DNA of 64,000 bases from Sediminicola arcticus (GTDB lineage: Bacteria > Bacteroidota > Bacteroidia > Flavobacteriales > Flavobacteriaceae): contig NZ_JBEXAE010000001.1 in the NCBI RefSeq assembly GCF_040566695.1, positions 769,257 through 833,256 on the forward strand. Direction: 5' to 3'. Below, piece by piece: positions 8,822-18,242 of the stretch (within the stretch, counting starts at the first letter, position 1; each line of letters opens with the position of its first letter). The notes under the pieces are model-generated. The model saw nothing but the letters and a program-made list of their open reading frames with translations, was not told the DNA's origin and ran no database searches. Both the position numbers and the translations under genes were made by a program.

Positions 8822-10576
8822 TTATGATTGAATATCTAATTTAAGATTTAATTCCTTTAATTGTGCATCATCTATAAAGGCTGGAGCATCTATCATCACA
8901 TCCCTGCCGCTGTTGTTTTTTGGAAAGGCAATAAAGTCCCTAATAGTTTCCTGCCCGCCTAATATGGCGACCAGCCTGTCTAATCCAAATGCTAGTCCAC
9001 CATGTGGAGGAGCACCGTATTGAAAGGCATCCATTAAGAACCCAAATTGGGCTTTAGCTTCTTCAGCTGTAAAACCTAAATGCCTAAACATAGTGGCTTG
9101 TGTTTCTTTATCGTGGATACGAATAGACCCACCTCCAATTTCATTTCCATTTAATACTAAGTCATACGCATTGGCCTTAACAGCTCCCGGATTACTATCC
9201 AACAATTCCATTTGACCAGGTTTTGGGGAAGTAAAAGGATGGTGCATGGCATGGTAGTGTCCAGTTTCCTCATCCAATTCTAACAATGGGAAATCTACCA
9301 CCCATAAAGGTGCAAATTCATCCTTGTTCCTCAAGCCTAGACGTTGTGCCAATTCCATTCGTAAAGCACTCAGCTGTGTTCTTGTTTTAAGCGTTTCACC
9401 AGATAGCACACAGATTAAATCCCCAGGTTTGGCATTGGTCACATCGGCCCATTGTGCAATATCTTTTTCATTATAGAACTTATCAACCGAAGATTTAAAA
9501 CTGCCGTCTTCATTATATTTGGCATAGACCATTCCTTTGGCCCCCACTTGAGGTCTTCTCACCCAGTCGATAAGCGCATCAATTTCTTTTCTAGTGTATG
9601 CCGCTCCACCAGGAACAGCAATTCCTACTACTAGCTCGGCATCATTGAATATTGCAAAATCTTTGTGTTGGGTCACGGTGTTCAATTCGCCAAACTCCAT
9701 TCCAAAACGAATGTCGGGCTTGTCGTTACCGTATTTTTGCATGGCATCATCATAGGTCATACGTGGGAAATCCCCAATTTCAACACCTTTGATTTCTTTT
9801 AGAAGATGTCGTGTAAGCCCTTCGAAGACTTGTAATATATCTTCTTGTTCGACGAATGCCATTTCACAGTCGATCTGAGTAAACTCCGGTTGGCGGTCGG
9901 CCCTGAGATCCTCGTCCCTAAAACATTTTACGATCTGGAAATATTTATCCATGCCACCTACCATAAGCAATTGCTTAAAGGTCTGAGGCGATTGTGGTAG
10001 GGCATAAAATTGACCTTCGTTCATTCTACTTGGCACCACAAAATCTCTAGCACCTTCAGGTGTGGATTTAATTAAATATGGAGTTTCAACTTCTATAAAT
10101 GCCTGATCCGAAAGGTATTTCCTCACCTCCATGGTCACCTTGTGTCTAAAGATAAGGTTATTCTTTACTGGGTTTCTTCTTATATCAAGGTAACGATATT
10201 TCATTCGGATATCTTCCCCACCATCCGTTTGGTCCTCTATGGTAAATGGAGGAAGTAGGGATTTATTTAATACCACGAGTTTGGAAACCAATATTTCAAT
10301 ATCCCCAGTTGCCATATTCGGATTCTTGGAGGATCTTTCTATGACTTTTCCGTTTATCTGGACCACAAATTCCCTTCCTAAGGATTTGGCCTGTTCCATA
10401 ATTTCTTTTGAGGTACGCTCCTCATCAAAAATTAATTGAGTAATGCCATAACGGTCCCTTAAATCGGCCCAAATCATAAATCCTTTGTCTCTAACTTTTT
10501 GCACCCATCCGGAGAGGACTACTTCTTTATTGATGTCTGAAGACCTTAACTGGCCACAGGTTTCACTTCTATACAT
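8822..10576 (-). CDS. aspS: Aspartyl-tRNA synthetase
   Basis: A 584-aa class IIb synthetase of the bacterial type. It has an N-terminal OB-fold anticodon-binding domain (about residues 15-105), motif 2 in CFRDEDLRADRQPEFTQID, the bacterial GAD insertion in the middle, and motif 3 in GLAFGLDRLVAILGG near the C-terminus. It charges tRNA-Asp, or also tRNA-Asn if the organism uses the amidotransferase route, which this window cannot tell. A strong terminator follows directly. Start ATG at 10576. Confidence 0.97.
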   Translation of the reverse strand: MYRSETCGQLRSSDINKEVVLSGWVQKVRDKGFMIWADLRDRYGITQLIFDEERTSKEIMEQAKSLGREFVVQINGKVIERSSKNPNMATGDIEILVSKLVVLNKSLLPPFTIEDQTDGGEDIRMKYRYLDIRRNPVKNNLIFRHKVTMEVRKYLSDQAFIEVETPYLIKSTPEGARDFVVPSRMNEGQFYALPQSPQTFKQLLMVGGMDKYFQIVKCFRDEDLRADRQPEFTQIDCEMAFVEQEDILQVFEGLTRHLLKEIKGVEIGDFPRMTYDDAMQKYGNDKPDIRFGMEFGELNTVTQHKDFAIFNDAELVVGIAVPGGAAYTRKEIDALIDWVRRPQVGAKGMVYAKYNEDGSFKSSVDKFYNEKDIAQWADVTNAKPGDLICVLSGETLKTRTQLSALRMELAQRLGLRNKDEFAPLWVVDFPLLELDEETGHYHAMHHPFTSPKPGQMELLDSNPGAVKANAYDLVLNGNEIGGGSIRIHDKETQATMFRHLGFTAEEAKAQFGFLMDAFQYGAPPHGGLAFGLDRLVAILGGQETIRDFIAFPKNNSGRDVMIDAPAFIDDAQLKELNLKLDIQS

Positions 10577-10867
10577 TTAAAATAGCTTAATTGAGTAGCA
10601 AATGTAAGAAGTATAGCGATAAGCTGAAACAATAAGATGGTATGTCGTAAAATATTTTAGATTCAAACAGAACATAAATTTTTAAAACTAGCGCTATTGT
10701 TCGTTTTGGATGATATATTTTTTGTTTAAGAGATTTGATGACCCCTTTCGCGATGTCCAATGTTAATTTAATGTAAATTAAATGTTATTTAAATCTTGTT
10801 TAATTGTAAAATATTTGTAACTTTACAACGTTAGCTTATAGAAATGATAATTTAATTCCCAAATAAA

Positions 10868-11215
10868 ATGAAAGTAGCATCTATATTTTTTGCATTTATA
10901 TTCACATTAGCGACATACGCACAATCAACGCAACCAAATTTCGAAAAAGTTGGAGATATGGTAAAAGCTACCTATTTCCATGAAAATGGGGTAGTATCTC
11001 AATCAGGACATTTTTTAAATGGGAAGCTTCATGGAGAATGGACGATGTTCAATGAAAAAGGAGAAAAAATTGCCTTGGGTTCTTATGTGGAAGGTCAAAA
11101 AGCCGGAAAGTGGTTCTTTTGGAAGGCTGACGGTTTACAAGAGGTAGATTTTGTTGATAGTCGTATTGCTGGAGTTACCCAATGGGATAAATCTGGAAAC
11201 GTAGTGATCAATTAA
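10868..11215 (+). CDS. Secreted MORN-like repeat protein
   Basis: A 115-aa protein with a signal peptide (MKVASIFFAFIFTLATYAQ). It has two to three MORN_2/YwqK-type repeats, seen in the recurring pattern G.f.nGkl.GeW..f...G (HENGVVSQSGHFLNGKLHGEW; EKGEKIALGSYVEGQKAGKW). Databases often call such proteins antitoxin YwqK-like, but nothing here suggests a toxin partner. It is probably a periplasmic or surface protein. It stands alone between divergent aspS and its own terminator. Confidence 0.75.
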   Translation: MKVASIFFAFIFTLATYAQSTQPNFEKVGDMVKATYFHENGVVSQSGHFLNGKLHGEWTMFNEKGEKIALGSYVEGQKAGKWFFWKADGLQEVDFVDSRIAGVTQWDKSGNVVIN

Positions 11216-11240
11216 TACAACTATACCTTATATAATACAA

Positions 11241-11265
11241 CCTGCTGGAAACAGCGGGTTTTTTT
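11241..11265 (+). terminator. Terminator of the MORN-like gene
   Basis: A 7-bp G+C-rich stem, CCTGCTG (11241-11247) with CAGCGGG (11252-11258), GAAA tetraloop, followed by seven T. It lies 25 nt after the stop codon. Confidence 0.9.
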
Positions 11266-11386
11266 ATGGATTCAATTCAATTTACTTAAAGGCATAAGAA
11301 GGATGTTTTTTAGAATGCCGTCTATCGGGAAACTGCTTTTTCAGTGTCATAATAGGTTAATGGTACCGCCACTTTTCTGAATGAAA

Positions 11387-11418
11387 AAAGCAGTGCATTT
11401 TTAAAAATGCACTGCTTT
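11387..11418 (-). terminator. Terminator of the RND efflux operon
   Basis: A perfect inverted repeat built on AAAGCAGTGCATTTTT and its complement, lying 28 nt beyond the stop of the RND pump gene. On the minus strand it is followed by a T run (CTTTTTTCAT). Confidence 0.88.
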
Positions 11419-11446
11419 AAATATTAGCTGATAATCGACTCTGCTT

Positions 11447-14400
11447 TTATGAACTAGAATTAACCCCTCTGAACTTAATCTTGAACCTGTAGGTAATAAA
11501 AAATAGTACGGGAACAATTATCAATGTAAGGAAGGTGGCTACAATTAATCCATAGATCACCGTCCAAGCCAATGGACCCCAGAAGATAACATTGTCACCT
11601 CCAATATAAATATTTGGATCAAACTCAGAGAACAGTGAAAAGAAATCTATATTTAAACCAATAGCCAATGGGATTAGTCCTAAGACTGTTGTAATGGCTG
11701 TTAAGAGTACAGGGCGTAATCTAGCCTTACCACCTGCTATAATAGACTCTCTCACATCATCCTTAGATAATAGGTTCCTATCGCTAATATCTAGCTTAAC
11801 TTTTTTCCGATCTATTAGAATTTGGGTATAATCTAAGAGTACTACCCCGTTGTTCACTACGATTCCTGCCAAGGAGATAATTCCCACCATGGTCATCATT
11901 ATAACGAAAGGTTTACCTGTAATGATAAGCCCGCCAAATACACCTATGAAACTAAGGAATATGGCGATCATGATAATGGCGGGTTTAGAAATTCCCCCAA
12001 ATTGAAAAATCAAAATTAGCATAATGAGACCTAAACCAGTAAAAAAGGCACCTACCAAAAACTGCATTTGCTTGTTCTGTTCTTCGATCTGACCGGTATA
12101 ATCAAACTTAACATCCTTAGGAAGGGTTTTGTAATTTTCCATTTCCTTTTGGATTTCAGTTACAATGGCCGCGGCATCCGTGAATCCTGGCTTCAATCCA
12201 GAATAAACGGTAACAACCCTTTTGTTATCCCGGTGTTTAATGGCGCTGAAAGAAGAGGTGTTTCTTTGGGAAGCCACTGCAGAAATTGGAATTTCTTTGA
12301 TCTTTCCGTTTGCAGGATCCCTAAAAATAATGTTTTGGTTAAAAAGGGCACTTTTTTCGTATCGGTCCCCTTCATTAAAACGGACGTTGATGTTATAGTC
12401 CTCTCCATCTTTTTTGTAGATACCTGCTTTTTCACCAAAAAGGGATCGTCTTAACTGATTCCCTACCTGTCCTACCGATACTCCCAATTCCCCTGCTTTC
12501 TCGCGGTCAACTACGACCTGCATGGAAGGTTTCCCTTTGTTTACATCGATCTTCAATTCCTCAATCCCGGCAATATTTTTAGTATTGATAAAATTTCGCA
12601 TATCCTCTGCGGTATTGATCAACTCATCGTAATCTTTGCCCTGCAGCTCTATATTGATTGGGTATCCAGCTGGAGGACCGACCGCATCTTTCTCCACTGA
12701 AATAGCTACCCCAGGATAGATTCCCTTAAGTGATTCTTGTATATTTTCCCTGAGCACTTCAGTATCCAGACCATTCCTGTATTTAAACTCTCTCATGGAA
12801 ATGGTAAGCTTTCCTCGATGGGGCATTTCTGCCGCAGAGCCACCATCTGTTAGTGGATTCCCGGCACCTTCACCTACCTGTGATACAGCAGATTCTACCA
12901 AGTAATTAAATTCTCCATTGGCACTTGTATATTTATCGCTATTAATTACAGTATAAACGCGTTTTTCAATATCAAGTGTCAGCTCTTTGGTTTTTTCAAT
13001 GGAAGTTCCTTGAGGATATTCTATATACACATATACCTCGTTGGGGACGTTATCCGGAAAAAACTCTATTTTGGTCCTTTGGGTGGAAATGGAGACCCCA
13101 AAAAGCATAAATGCACTTATTAGCATTATTACAGTCATACCAAAATACCAATAGACATTATTTCCCCTAAGGGCATGTATCAATCTTCTTTCGTACCAAT
13201 TTTCAAAACGGACCATGGCATTCTTTTGAAAACTAATCGCCCATTTTTTTAGAAAATATTTATAAATCCAGAACATGGCAGCGGTAATGATCAAAACAGA
13301 ACCCAATCCTCTTACTGTTCCACCGAACAAAAGAATAAAAATCCCAAGACCACCCATGATGATGCTTAGACGGATCAACTGTTTTAAGGTCAGCTCCTTT
13401 TCTCCTATATCCATAAAATTGGACACCAACATGGAATTCATAAATATGGCCACAAACAGGGAAGATCCGAGTACCACCGAGAGGGTAATTGGTAAGTAGA
13501 TCATGAACTGTCCAAAAATACCGGGCCATAATCCCAATGGAACAAAAGCAGCTACCGTAGTAGCGGTAGATATAATAATTGGGAATGCTATTTCTCCAAT
13601 CCCTTTTTTGGCGGCCTCGATACGAGGTATTCCCTCATCCATGAGTCGATAGACATTTTCTACAACGACAATACCGTTATCCACCAACATTCCCAAGCCC
13701 ATGATCATTCCAAATAAGATCATAGTATTTAAGGTGTATCCCAGCCATGATAGGATCATGAACGACATAAACATGGACATTGGGATAGCAAAACCTACAA
13801 AGAGTGCATTTCTGAATCCTAGAAAGAACATAAGGACGGTGACCACCAGAATAATTCCGAAAATGATGTTGTTGACCAAGTCATCTACTTGGTTCAAGGT
13901 CCTGCCTGAAGAATCATTTGCAATAGATATCCCTAAATCCGCAGGATAGTAGTTAGCTTTGGCCTCTTTGACCATCACCTTTATCTTATCAGCGGCTTCA
14001 ATCATATTTTTACCTGCCCTTTTCTTCACGTCCAGCATAACAACACTTTCTCCAAATTCACGGGCATAAGTTGTTTTTTCCTCTTCTGAAAAGGTAACTT
14101 GGGCAATATCTTTTAAATAAACGGCATTTCCATTTTCTGATTTAACAACGAAATCGTTCAGTTCTTTAGGATCTTCAATCTCGCCTAATATTCTAATAGT
14201 TCGTCTTTGGCCACTGGTCTTTAAATTACCAGCAGACATGGTCACATTGCCATTTCTAATAGTATTCAAAACATCATCAAAACTAACTTTGGAAGCCATC
14301 ATTTTATAGACATCCACTGCAATTTCAACCTCTTTGTCCTGGGCACCTCTAATATCTACTTGCTTTACTTCTGGCAGGTCCTCAATTTCGTCCTGCATAT

Positions 14401-14923
14401 GTTCGGCAAATTCTTTTAACTTTTCAACAGGATAATCCCCAGTAAAATTGATGTTCATTATGGGAACCTGTTCTGAAAAGTTAAGGTCAAACACATTGGG
14501 GTCTACCTTGGCATTATTAAAAATGGGCCAGTCCTCAGTAGCTTTTTCACTATCTACTTCGTCTTTTACTTTTTGTTTTGCCGCCTCAACCGTAATTTCT
14601 TCATTGAACTCTACGGTAATAATGGAGTAATCTTCTTGTGAGGTAGAAGTAATCTCTACCAAATTACTCACGTTTTTTAATTTGTCCTCCAAAGGATCGG
14701 TTATCAGACGCTCAATGTCTTCGGCGGTATTCCCTGGGTATATGGTGCTTATATAAATCTTGGTTTCCTTTATCTCAGGAAAATCCTCCCTGGGCATTGC
14801 AAAATAAGAGGAAAGCCCTATCCATAGAAAGAGCCCGATCATAACATAGATTACACTTGGGTTATCAATGGCCCATGACGATAATCCAAATTCCTTATCA
14901 GCGTTTTTTTTCTGTTTGCTCAT
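11447..14923 (-). CDS. RND efflux transporter permease
   Basis: A 1158-aa inner-membrane pump of the AcrB/MexB superfamily, longer than the usual 1030-1060 residues. The N-terminal TM1 is followed by a large periplasmic porter domain, a TM2-6 block with GMIMGLGMLVDNGIVVVENV (the charged relay region), a second porter domain, and a C-terminal TM block with GIISLAGIVVNNGVVLLDY. The extra length lies in the central linker, where two additional hydrophobic helices (MGGLGIFILLFGGTV and GSVLIITAAMFWIYKYFL) sit between the two halves. It is the last gene of the operon tetR-tolC-mfp-rnd, 6 bp after the fusion protein gene. The substrate is not predictable. Confidence 0.93.
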   Translation of the reverse strand: MSKQKKNADKEFGLSSWAIDNPSVIYVMIGLFLWIGLSSYFAMPREDFPEIKETKIYISTIYPGNTAEDIERLITDPLEDKLKNVSNLVEITSTSQEDYSIITVEFNEEITVEAAKQKVKDEVDSEKATEDWPIFNNAKVDPNVFDLNFSEQVPIMNINFTGDYPVEKLKEFAEHMQDEIEDLPEVKQVDIRGAQDKEVEIAVDVYKMMASKVSFDDVLNTIRNGNVTMSAGNLKTSGQRRTIRILGEIEDPKELNDFVVKSENGNAVYLKDIAQVTFSEEEKTTYAREFGESVVMLDVKKRAGKNMIEAADKIKVMVKEAKANYYPADLGISIANDSSGRTLNQVDDLVNNIIFGIILVVTVLMFFLGFRNALFVGFAIPMSMFMSFMILSWLGYTLNTMILFGMIMGLGMLVDNGIVVVENVYRLMDEGIPRIEAAKKGIGEIAFPIIISTATTVAAFVPLGLWPGIFGQFMIYLPITLSVVLGSSLFVAIFMNSMLVSNFMDIGEKELTLKQLIRLSIIMGGLGIFILLFGGTVRGLGSVLIITAAMFWIYKYFLKKWAISFQKNAMVRFENWYERRLIHALRGNNVYWYFGMTVIMLISAFMLFGVSISTQRTKIEFFPDNVPNEVYVYIEYPQGTSIEKTKELTLDIEKRVYTVINSDKYTSANGEFNYLVESAVSQVGEGAGNPLTDGGSAAEMPHRGKLTISMREFKYRNGLDTEVLRENIQESLKGIYPGVAISVEKDAVGPPAGYPINIELQGKDYDELINTAEDMRNFINTKNIAGIEELKIDVNKGKPSMQVVVDREKAGELGVSVGQVGNQLRRSLFGEKAGIYKKDGEDYNINVRFNEGDRYEKSALFNQNIIFRDPANGKIKEIPISAVASQRNTSSFSAIKHRDNKRVVTVYSGLKPGFTDAAAIVTEIQKEMENYKTLPKDVKFDYTGQIEEQNKQMQFLVGAFFTGLGLIMLILIFQFGGISKPAIIMIAIFLSFIGVFGGLIITGKPFVIMMTMVGIISLAGIVVNNGVVLLDYTQILIDRKKVKLDISDRNLLSKDDVRESIIAGGKARLRPVLLTAITTVLGLIPLAIGLNIDFFSLFSEFDPNIYIGGDNVIFWGPLAWTVIYGLIVATFLTLIIVPVLFFITYRFKIKFRGVNSSS

Positions 14924-14929
14924 AGACTC

Positions 14930-16099
14930 TTAATTTATGATTTTTACTTTTTGACCATCTTTAACGCTTCTAGCGCCTTCTTTGATCACTTGGTTTCCAT
15001 CTTCTATTCCTGATAGTACTTCAATCAGGGCACCTTGAGTCTTTCCAGTAGTGATAATTATTCTCTTAGCTGTAGCCTCATTATCTGCATTGGGTTCCAT
15101 GGCAATATAGGCATATTGCTCACCTTCAGCATTTTCTGAAACAATACTTTGTGGTATCAAAATGGCTTTTTCACTGGTGTAGTCGTTGATACGTACCTTG
15201 GCCGTTAGATTAGGTTTAATATTTCCATTTTTGTTGGGTACCGGAATCTCCACACTAAAGGATCTGTTGCTAGGATTGATGAAATTTCCGGTCTGGCGGA
15301 TATTGGTGATAGCGCTATCCCCTAAAACTGGAAAGTATACTTGCGCCTCTTTTCCTTTGGTAACACTTCCTAAATACGTTTCTGGGACCTCTACATCTAT
15401 ATACATGTCCGAGAGGTTTACGATACGGAACACTTCTGATCCTAGACCAGGTGAAACTACAGTGCCTTGGTCTTTGATCACATTGTCTATGATTCCAGAG
15501 AAGGGAGCTCTAATTGAGGATTTTCCCAATTGGCTTTGAAATTGCTTGACTGCGTTTTGCTGTGCCTCGTAGCTGGATTTGGCTTGAAGATATTGTATTT
15601 CAGAACCTATTTTTTGATCCCATAATCGCTTTTGACGTTCAAAGGTTGTTCTTGCCAATTCGGTTTGAGTTTTAAGCTGTTCCAATTGACTTCCCATACC
15701 ACCATCGTCAATAGTTGCTAAAAGCTGCCCTTTACTTACCTGTTGTCCTTTTTGAACATATACCTTTTGTAAGGTTCCGGCCATTTCTGGATAGATCAAC
15801 ACGTTTTGCTTAGTCATTACGTCACCTTGTAATTCCAAGTAATGATTAAATGTTTGTTCTTCGGCCTTAACCGTAGTTACCAACGGTAATTTTTCATCTA
15901 AGTTAAAGGTGGAGATCATGGAGTCTAGAAGTTTTATTTCGGTATCCGTAGTTTTTAATTGCTCCGAAAGTTCATTCTTTTTGGCTCTCATAGCTTCAAT
16001 ATCGCCAGCTTCAATAATGTTGTTCACTGTCTGTTTTCCATTATTGCCACAAGCGGAAAGTACAAGTGTTGATACAAGGATGTAATAGATTTTTTTCAT
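14930..16099 (-). CDS. RND efflux periplasmic adaptor (membrane fusion) lipoprotein
   Basis: A 389-aa HlyD/AcrA-like protein. A lipobox (LVLSACG, Cys at about 17) predicts lipid anchoring. Next come a short coiled-coil region, the lipoyl/barrel-sandwich half-motif (YPEMAGTLQKVYVQKGQQVSKGQLLATIDD), an alpha-hairpin of about 60 residues, the returning lipoyl half (SSIRAPFSGIIDNV) and a beta-barrel domain. It bridges the RND pump and the TolC-type channel and lies between their genes. Confidence 0.92.
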   Translation of the reverse strand: MKKIYYILVSTLVLSACGNNGKQTVNNIIEAGDIEAMRAKKNELSEQLKTTDTEIKLLDSMISTFNLDEKLPLVTTVKAEEQTFNHYLELQGDVMTKQNVLIYPEMAGTLQKVYVQKGQQVSKGQLLATIDDGGMGSQLEQLKTQTELARTTFERQKRLWDQKIGSEIQYLQAKSSYEAQQNAVKQFQSQLGKSSIRAPFSGIIDNVIKDQGTVVSPGLGSEVFRIVNLSDMYIDVEVPETYLGSVTKGKEAQVYFPVLGDSAITNIRQTGNFINPSNRSFSVEIPVPNKNGNIKPNLTAKVRINDYTSEKAILIPQSIVSENAEGEQYAYIAMEPNADNEATAKRIIITTGKTQGALIEVLSGIEDGNQVIKEGARSVKDGQKVKIIN

Positions 16100-16138
16100 T
16101 TTGAATGTATTAAAGAGGGCTATTTTTTTATCGATCTC

Positions 16139-17476
16139 TTAGTTATTGATAATGGTTTCTAGTTCGGTTTTGTTGTTGATGACCCCTACCATGGATTGCA
16201 GGTATTCCTGTTGGGCTGTGTATAATTGTGTTTGTGCTTGTCGAAGTTCAAAGCTCGAAGCCAATCCTTCAAAGAATTTAATTTGGTTCTTTTGCTCTAT
16301 GCGTTCCGCTAATGCTAGATTATTTTTGGAAGTGTCATATTGTTCAATGGAGAATAGGTATTCACTTTTGGCATTTTCGAATTGTAAACGAATGTTTTCT
16401 TTTGCTTCTTCTAATTGAATCTTGGCTTTGTCTAGTGCAATTTTGGCTCGTGAGGTGGTTGCATTTCTTTTAAAGGAACTGAAAATTGGAATGCTAAGGT
16501 CAAACCCAAGAATTGAAGAATCAAACCATTGTTGATCCCTATTAAAAAAATCGAAATTTTGACTAAAGGCTGTAGAACCATAATTAATGAAGGCGTTTAA
16601 AGTAGGCAAAGCCTTACTTTTGGTGAGCTTCAATTCAAAGAATCGTTGTTCATTAAGGTTATAAGCCAATTTGTAATCCACGTTGTTTTCCATGGTCAAC
16701 TCCTGGTCTAATAACCTTAGGTCTATTTCTTTTTGGGTAAGGTTATCAAGATCTTCTTTTAAAACCGTAGGTGTTGTGATGTCGAGCCCCATGACAAGGT
16801 TTAACATTTGAAGGGTAAGTTTCTCCAAGCGTTGGCCATTGCGTAATTGGTTCTCTACGGATGAAAGAGTGATCTGTAATTGGTCTACACTTTCTTCATC
16901 TCCCAGACCGTTTTCATAGATTTTTTTGGTTTCATATAGGTTTTTATTAAGGGCCTCTCTGTTTTTCTCAAATATAGCAACGCTTTCTTTGGCAAGTAGC
17001 ACATTGCCATAAGCCTCTACTACTGCCTTACGAACTTCCAGATCTGTTTTTTCCTTGTTGTTGGCACTGTAACTAATAAAGGCTTTAGAAGCCTGTACCC
17101 CCACAATATAGGAACCATCAAAAATTTGTTGTTTTAGTGTGGCTGTTGCATTAGCTGTTTGTGCCTGTCCAAAGATGATGGGCGCAAATGTTCCTGGTTC
17201 TCCCCCAAAAAACTCTGCAGGGATAAGAGATATTGGTTGTTTTAATTGATTTTGGTAACTCAGAGCACCATCTATTTGAGGAAGGCCACCAGCTATTGTT
17301 TCCCACTTTTGTTTTTGGGCATCTATAATATCCTTCTGAGCATTAATAGCTTTATAGTTATTTTCTAAGGCATAGGCCATCGCCTCTTCAAGCGTAAAAC
17401 GCTGCACCTTTTGCTCTTGAGCTAATCCAGAGAAGCTGATTATTAAGGTTAAAGCGGTTAGTATGAGCTGTTTCAT
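16139..17476 (-). CDS. TolC-family outer-membrane efflux protein
   Basis: A 445-aa protein with a signal peptide (MKQLILTALTLIISFSGLAQ). It has two OEP repeats (PF02321) containing long amphipathic helices: FTLEEAMAYALENNYKAINAQKDI at the start of the first and the KSKALPTLNAFINYG region in the second. It forms the outer-membrane duct of the RND system. It directly abuts the upstream TetR gene (stop at 17477). Confidence 0.92.
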   Translation of the reverse strand: MKQLILTALTLIISFSGLAQEQKVQRFTLEEAMAYALENNYKAINAQKDIIDAQKQKWETIAGGLPQIDGALSYQNQLKQPISLIPAEFFGGEPGTFAPIIFGQAQTANATATLKQQIFDGSYIVGVQASKAFISYSANNKEKTDLEVRKAVVEAYGNVLLAKESVAIFEKNREALNKNLYETKKIYENGLGDEESVDQLQITLSSVENQLRNGQRLEKLTLQMLNLVMGLDITTPTVLKEDLDNLTQKEIDLRLLDQELTMENNVDYKLAYNLNEQRFFELKLTKSKALPTLNAFINYGSTAFSQNFDFFNRDQQWFDSSILGFDLSIPIFSSFKRNATTSRAKIALDKAKIQLEEAKENIRLQFENAKSEYLFSIEQYDTSKNNLALAERIEQKNQIKFFEGLASSFELRQAQTQLYTAQQEYLQSMVGVINNKTELETIINN

Positions 17477-18082
17477 TTATTCGTAATTTGAATTGATTAA
17501 AGTGTTTAATATTTTTCTTCCCTTGGGGGTAACAATTCCCCGTAGATGGTATTCCAAAAAATCATCCATGAGAATATTAATGGGAAATTGGACTTCTGGA
17601 AAAATGTCGTGATCTTTTAGACTTGTAACTCCTGAAAAATATATTCTACCTATAAAATCCACGTTTATATTTTCACGATAAATTCCTTCCCCAACCCCTT
17701 TTTTTACGTTGTCAACAATACATTCTTCCATGATTTGGAATTGCTTTTTTCTTAGTGCCATAAAAATTTTAGGGTAGTATTTTTGTAATTGATATTCTGT
17801 GGAACCACTTCCATCATGCAAATGTACCATGACCATTTTTTTGATCTCATAAAGTTCATCGATGGGATTTTTTTTAAGGTCTATTATACAGCTAATATTT
17901 TCCACTATTTTATGGAATATATACATGGTACATTCCTCTACTAAATTGGTCTTATTATTGAAATGGATGTAAATAGTCTTTTTGGAAATGCCCATTTCCT
18001 GGGCTATATCATCCATGGTTATGCTCTTGAAGCCTAGCTTCAAGAATAGTTCAGAAGATTTTTCTATGATTGTTTCTCTCAT
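17477..18082 (-). CDS. TetR/AcrR-family repressor of the efflux operon
   Basis: About 201 aa from the Met at 18082 (a start at 18094 adds four residues). The N-terminal HTH is typical: FLKLGFKSITMDDIAQEMGISKKTIYIHFNNKTNLVEE (shortened description: helix 2-3 region with T-x-x-D-I-A and TIYxHFxxK). The C-terminal ligand domain is flavobacterial in type. It is the first gene of the tetR-tolC-mfp-rnd operon, with the stop adjacent to the tolC start, so it probably autoregulates. An 8-bp inverted repeat 22 bp upstream of the start is a likely operator. Confidence 0.92.
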   Translation of the reverse strand: MRETIIEKSSELFLKLGFKSITMDDIAQEMGISKKTIYIHFNNKTNLVEECTMYIFHKIVENISCIIDLKKNPIDELYEIKKMVMVHLHDGSGSTEYQLQKYYPKIFMALRKKQFQIMEECIVDNVKKGVGEGIYRENINVDFIGRIYFSGVTSLKDHDIFPEVQFPINILMDDFLEYHLRGIVTPKGRKILNTLINSNYE

Positions 18083-18103
18083 AATAGGGTGCAAATATAA
18101 CGC

Positions 18104-18131
18104 GGAAACTTAAAAAACAATAAAAGTTTCC
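18104..18131. promoter_or_regulatory. Candidate TetR operator
   Basis: Inverted repeat GGAAACTT (18104-18111) and AAGTTTCC (18124-18131), with a 12-bp spacer. It lies just upstream of the tetR start and in front of the divergent polyprenyl synthetase gene. Arm length and position suit a TetR-family dimer site; binding is inferred. Confidence 0.55.
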
Positions 18132-18242
18132 AAAGTTTTACAATCAATTAACTTTAATTTAGCAAATGGCATATGTTCATAATCGGCTTTTAGTATTTGA
18201 TGATTTGTTGTTTTGGTGTATTTTTGGTTAAAATTTGCATTA

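Noticed and set aside
10868..11215. Toxin-antitoxin module (YwqK-like annotation)
   Set aside because: The protein has a signal peptide and MORN-like repeats, with no toxin gene beside it.
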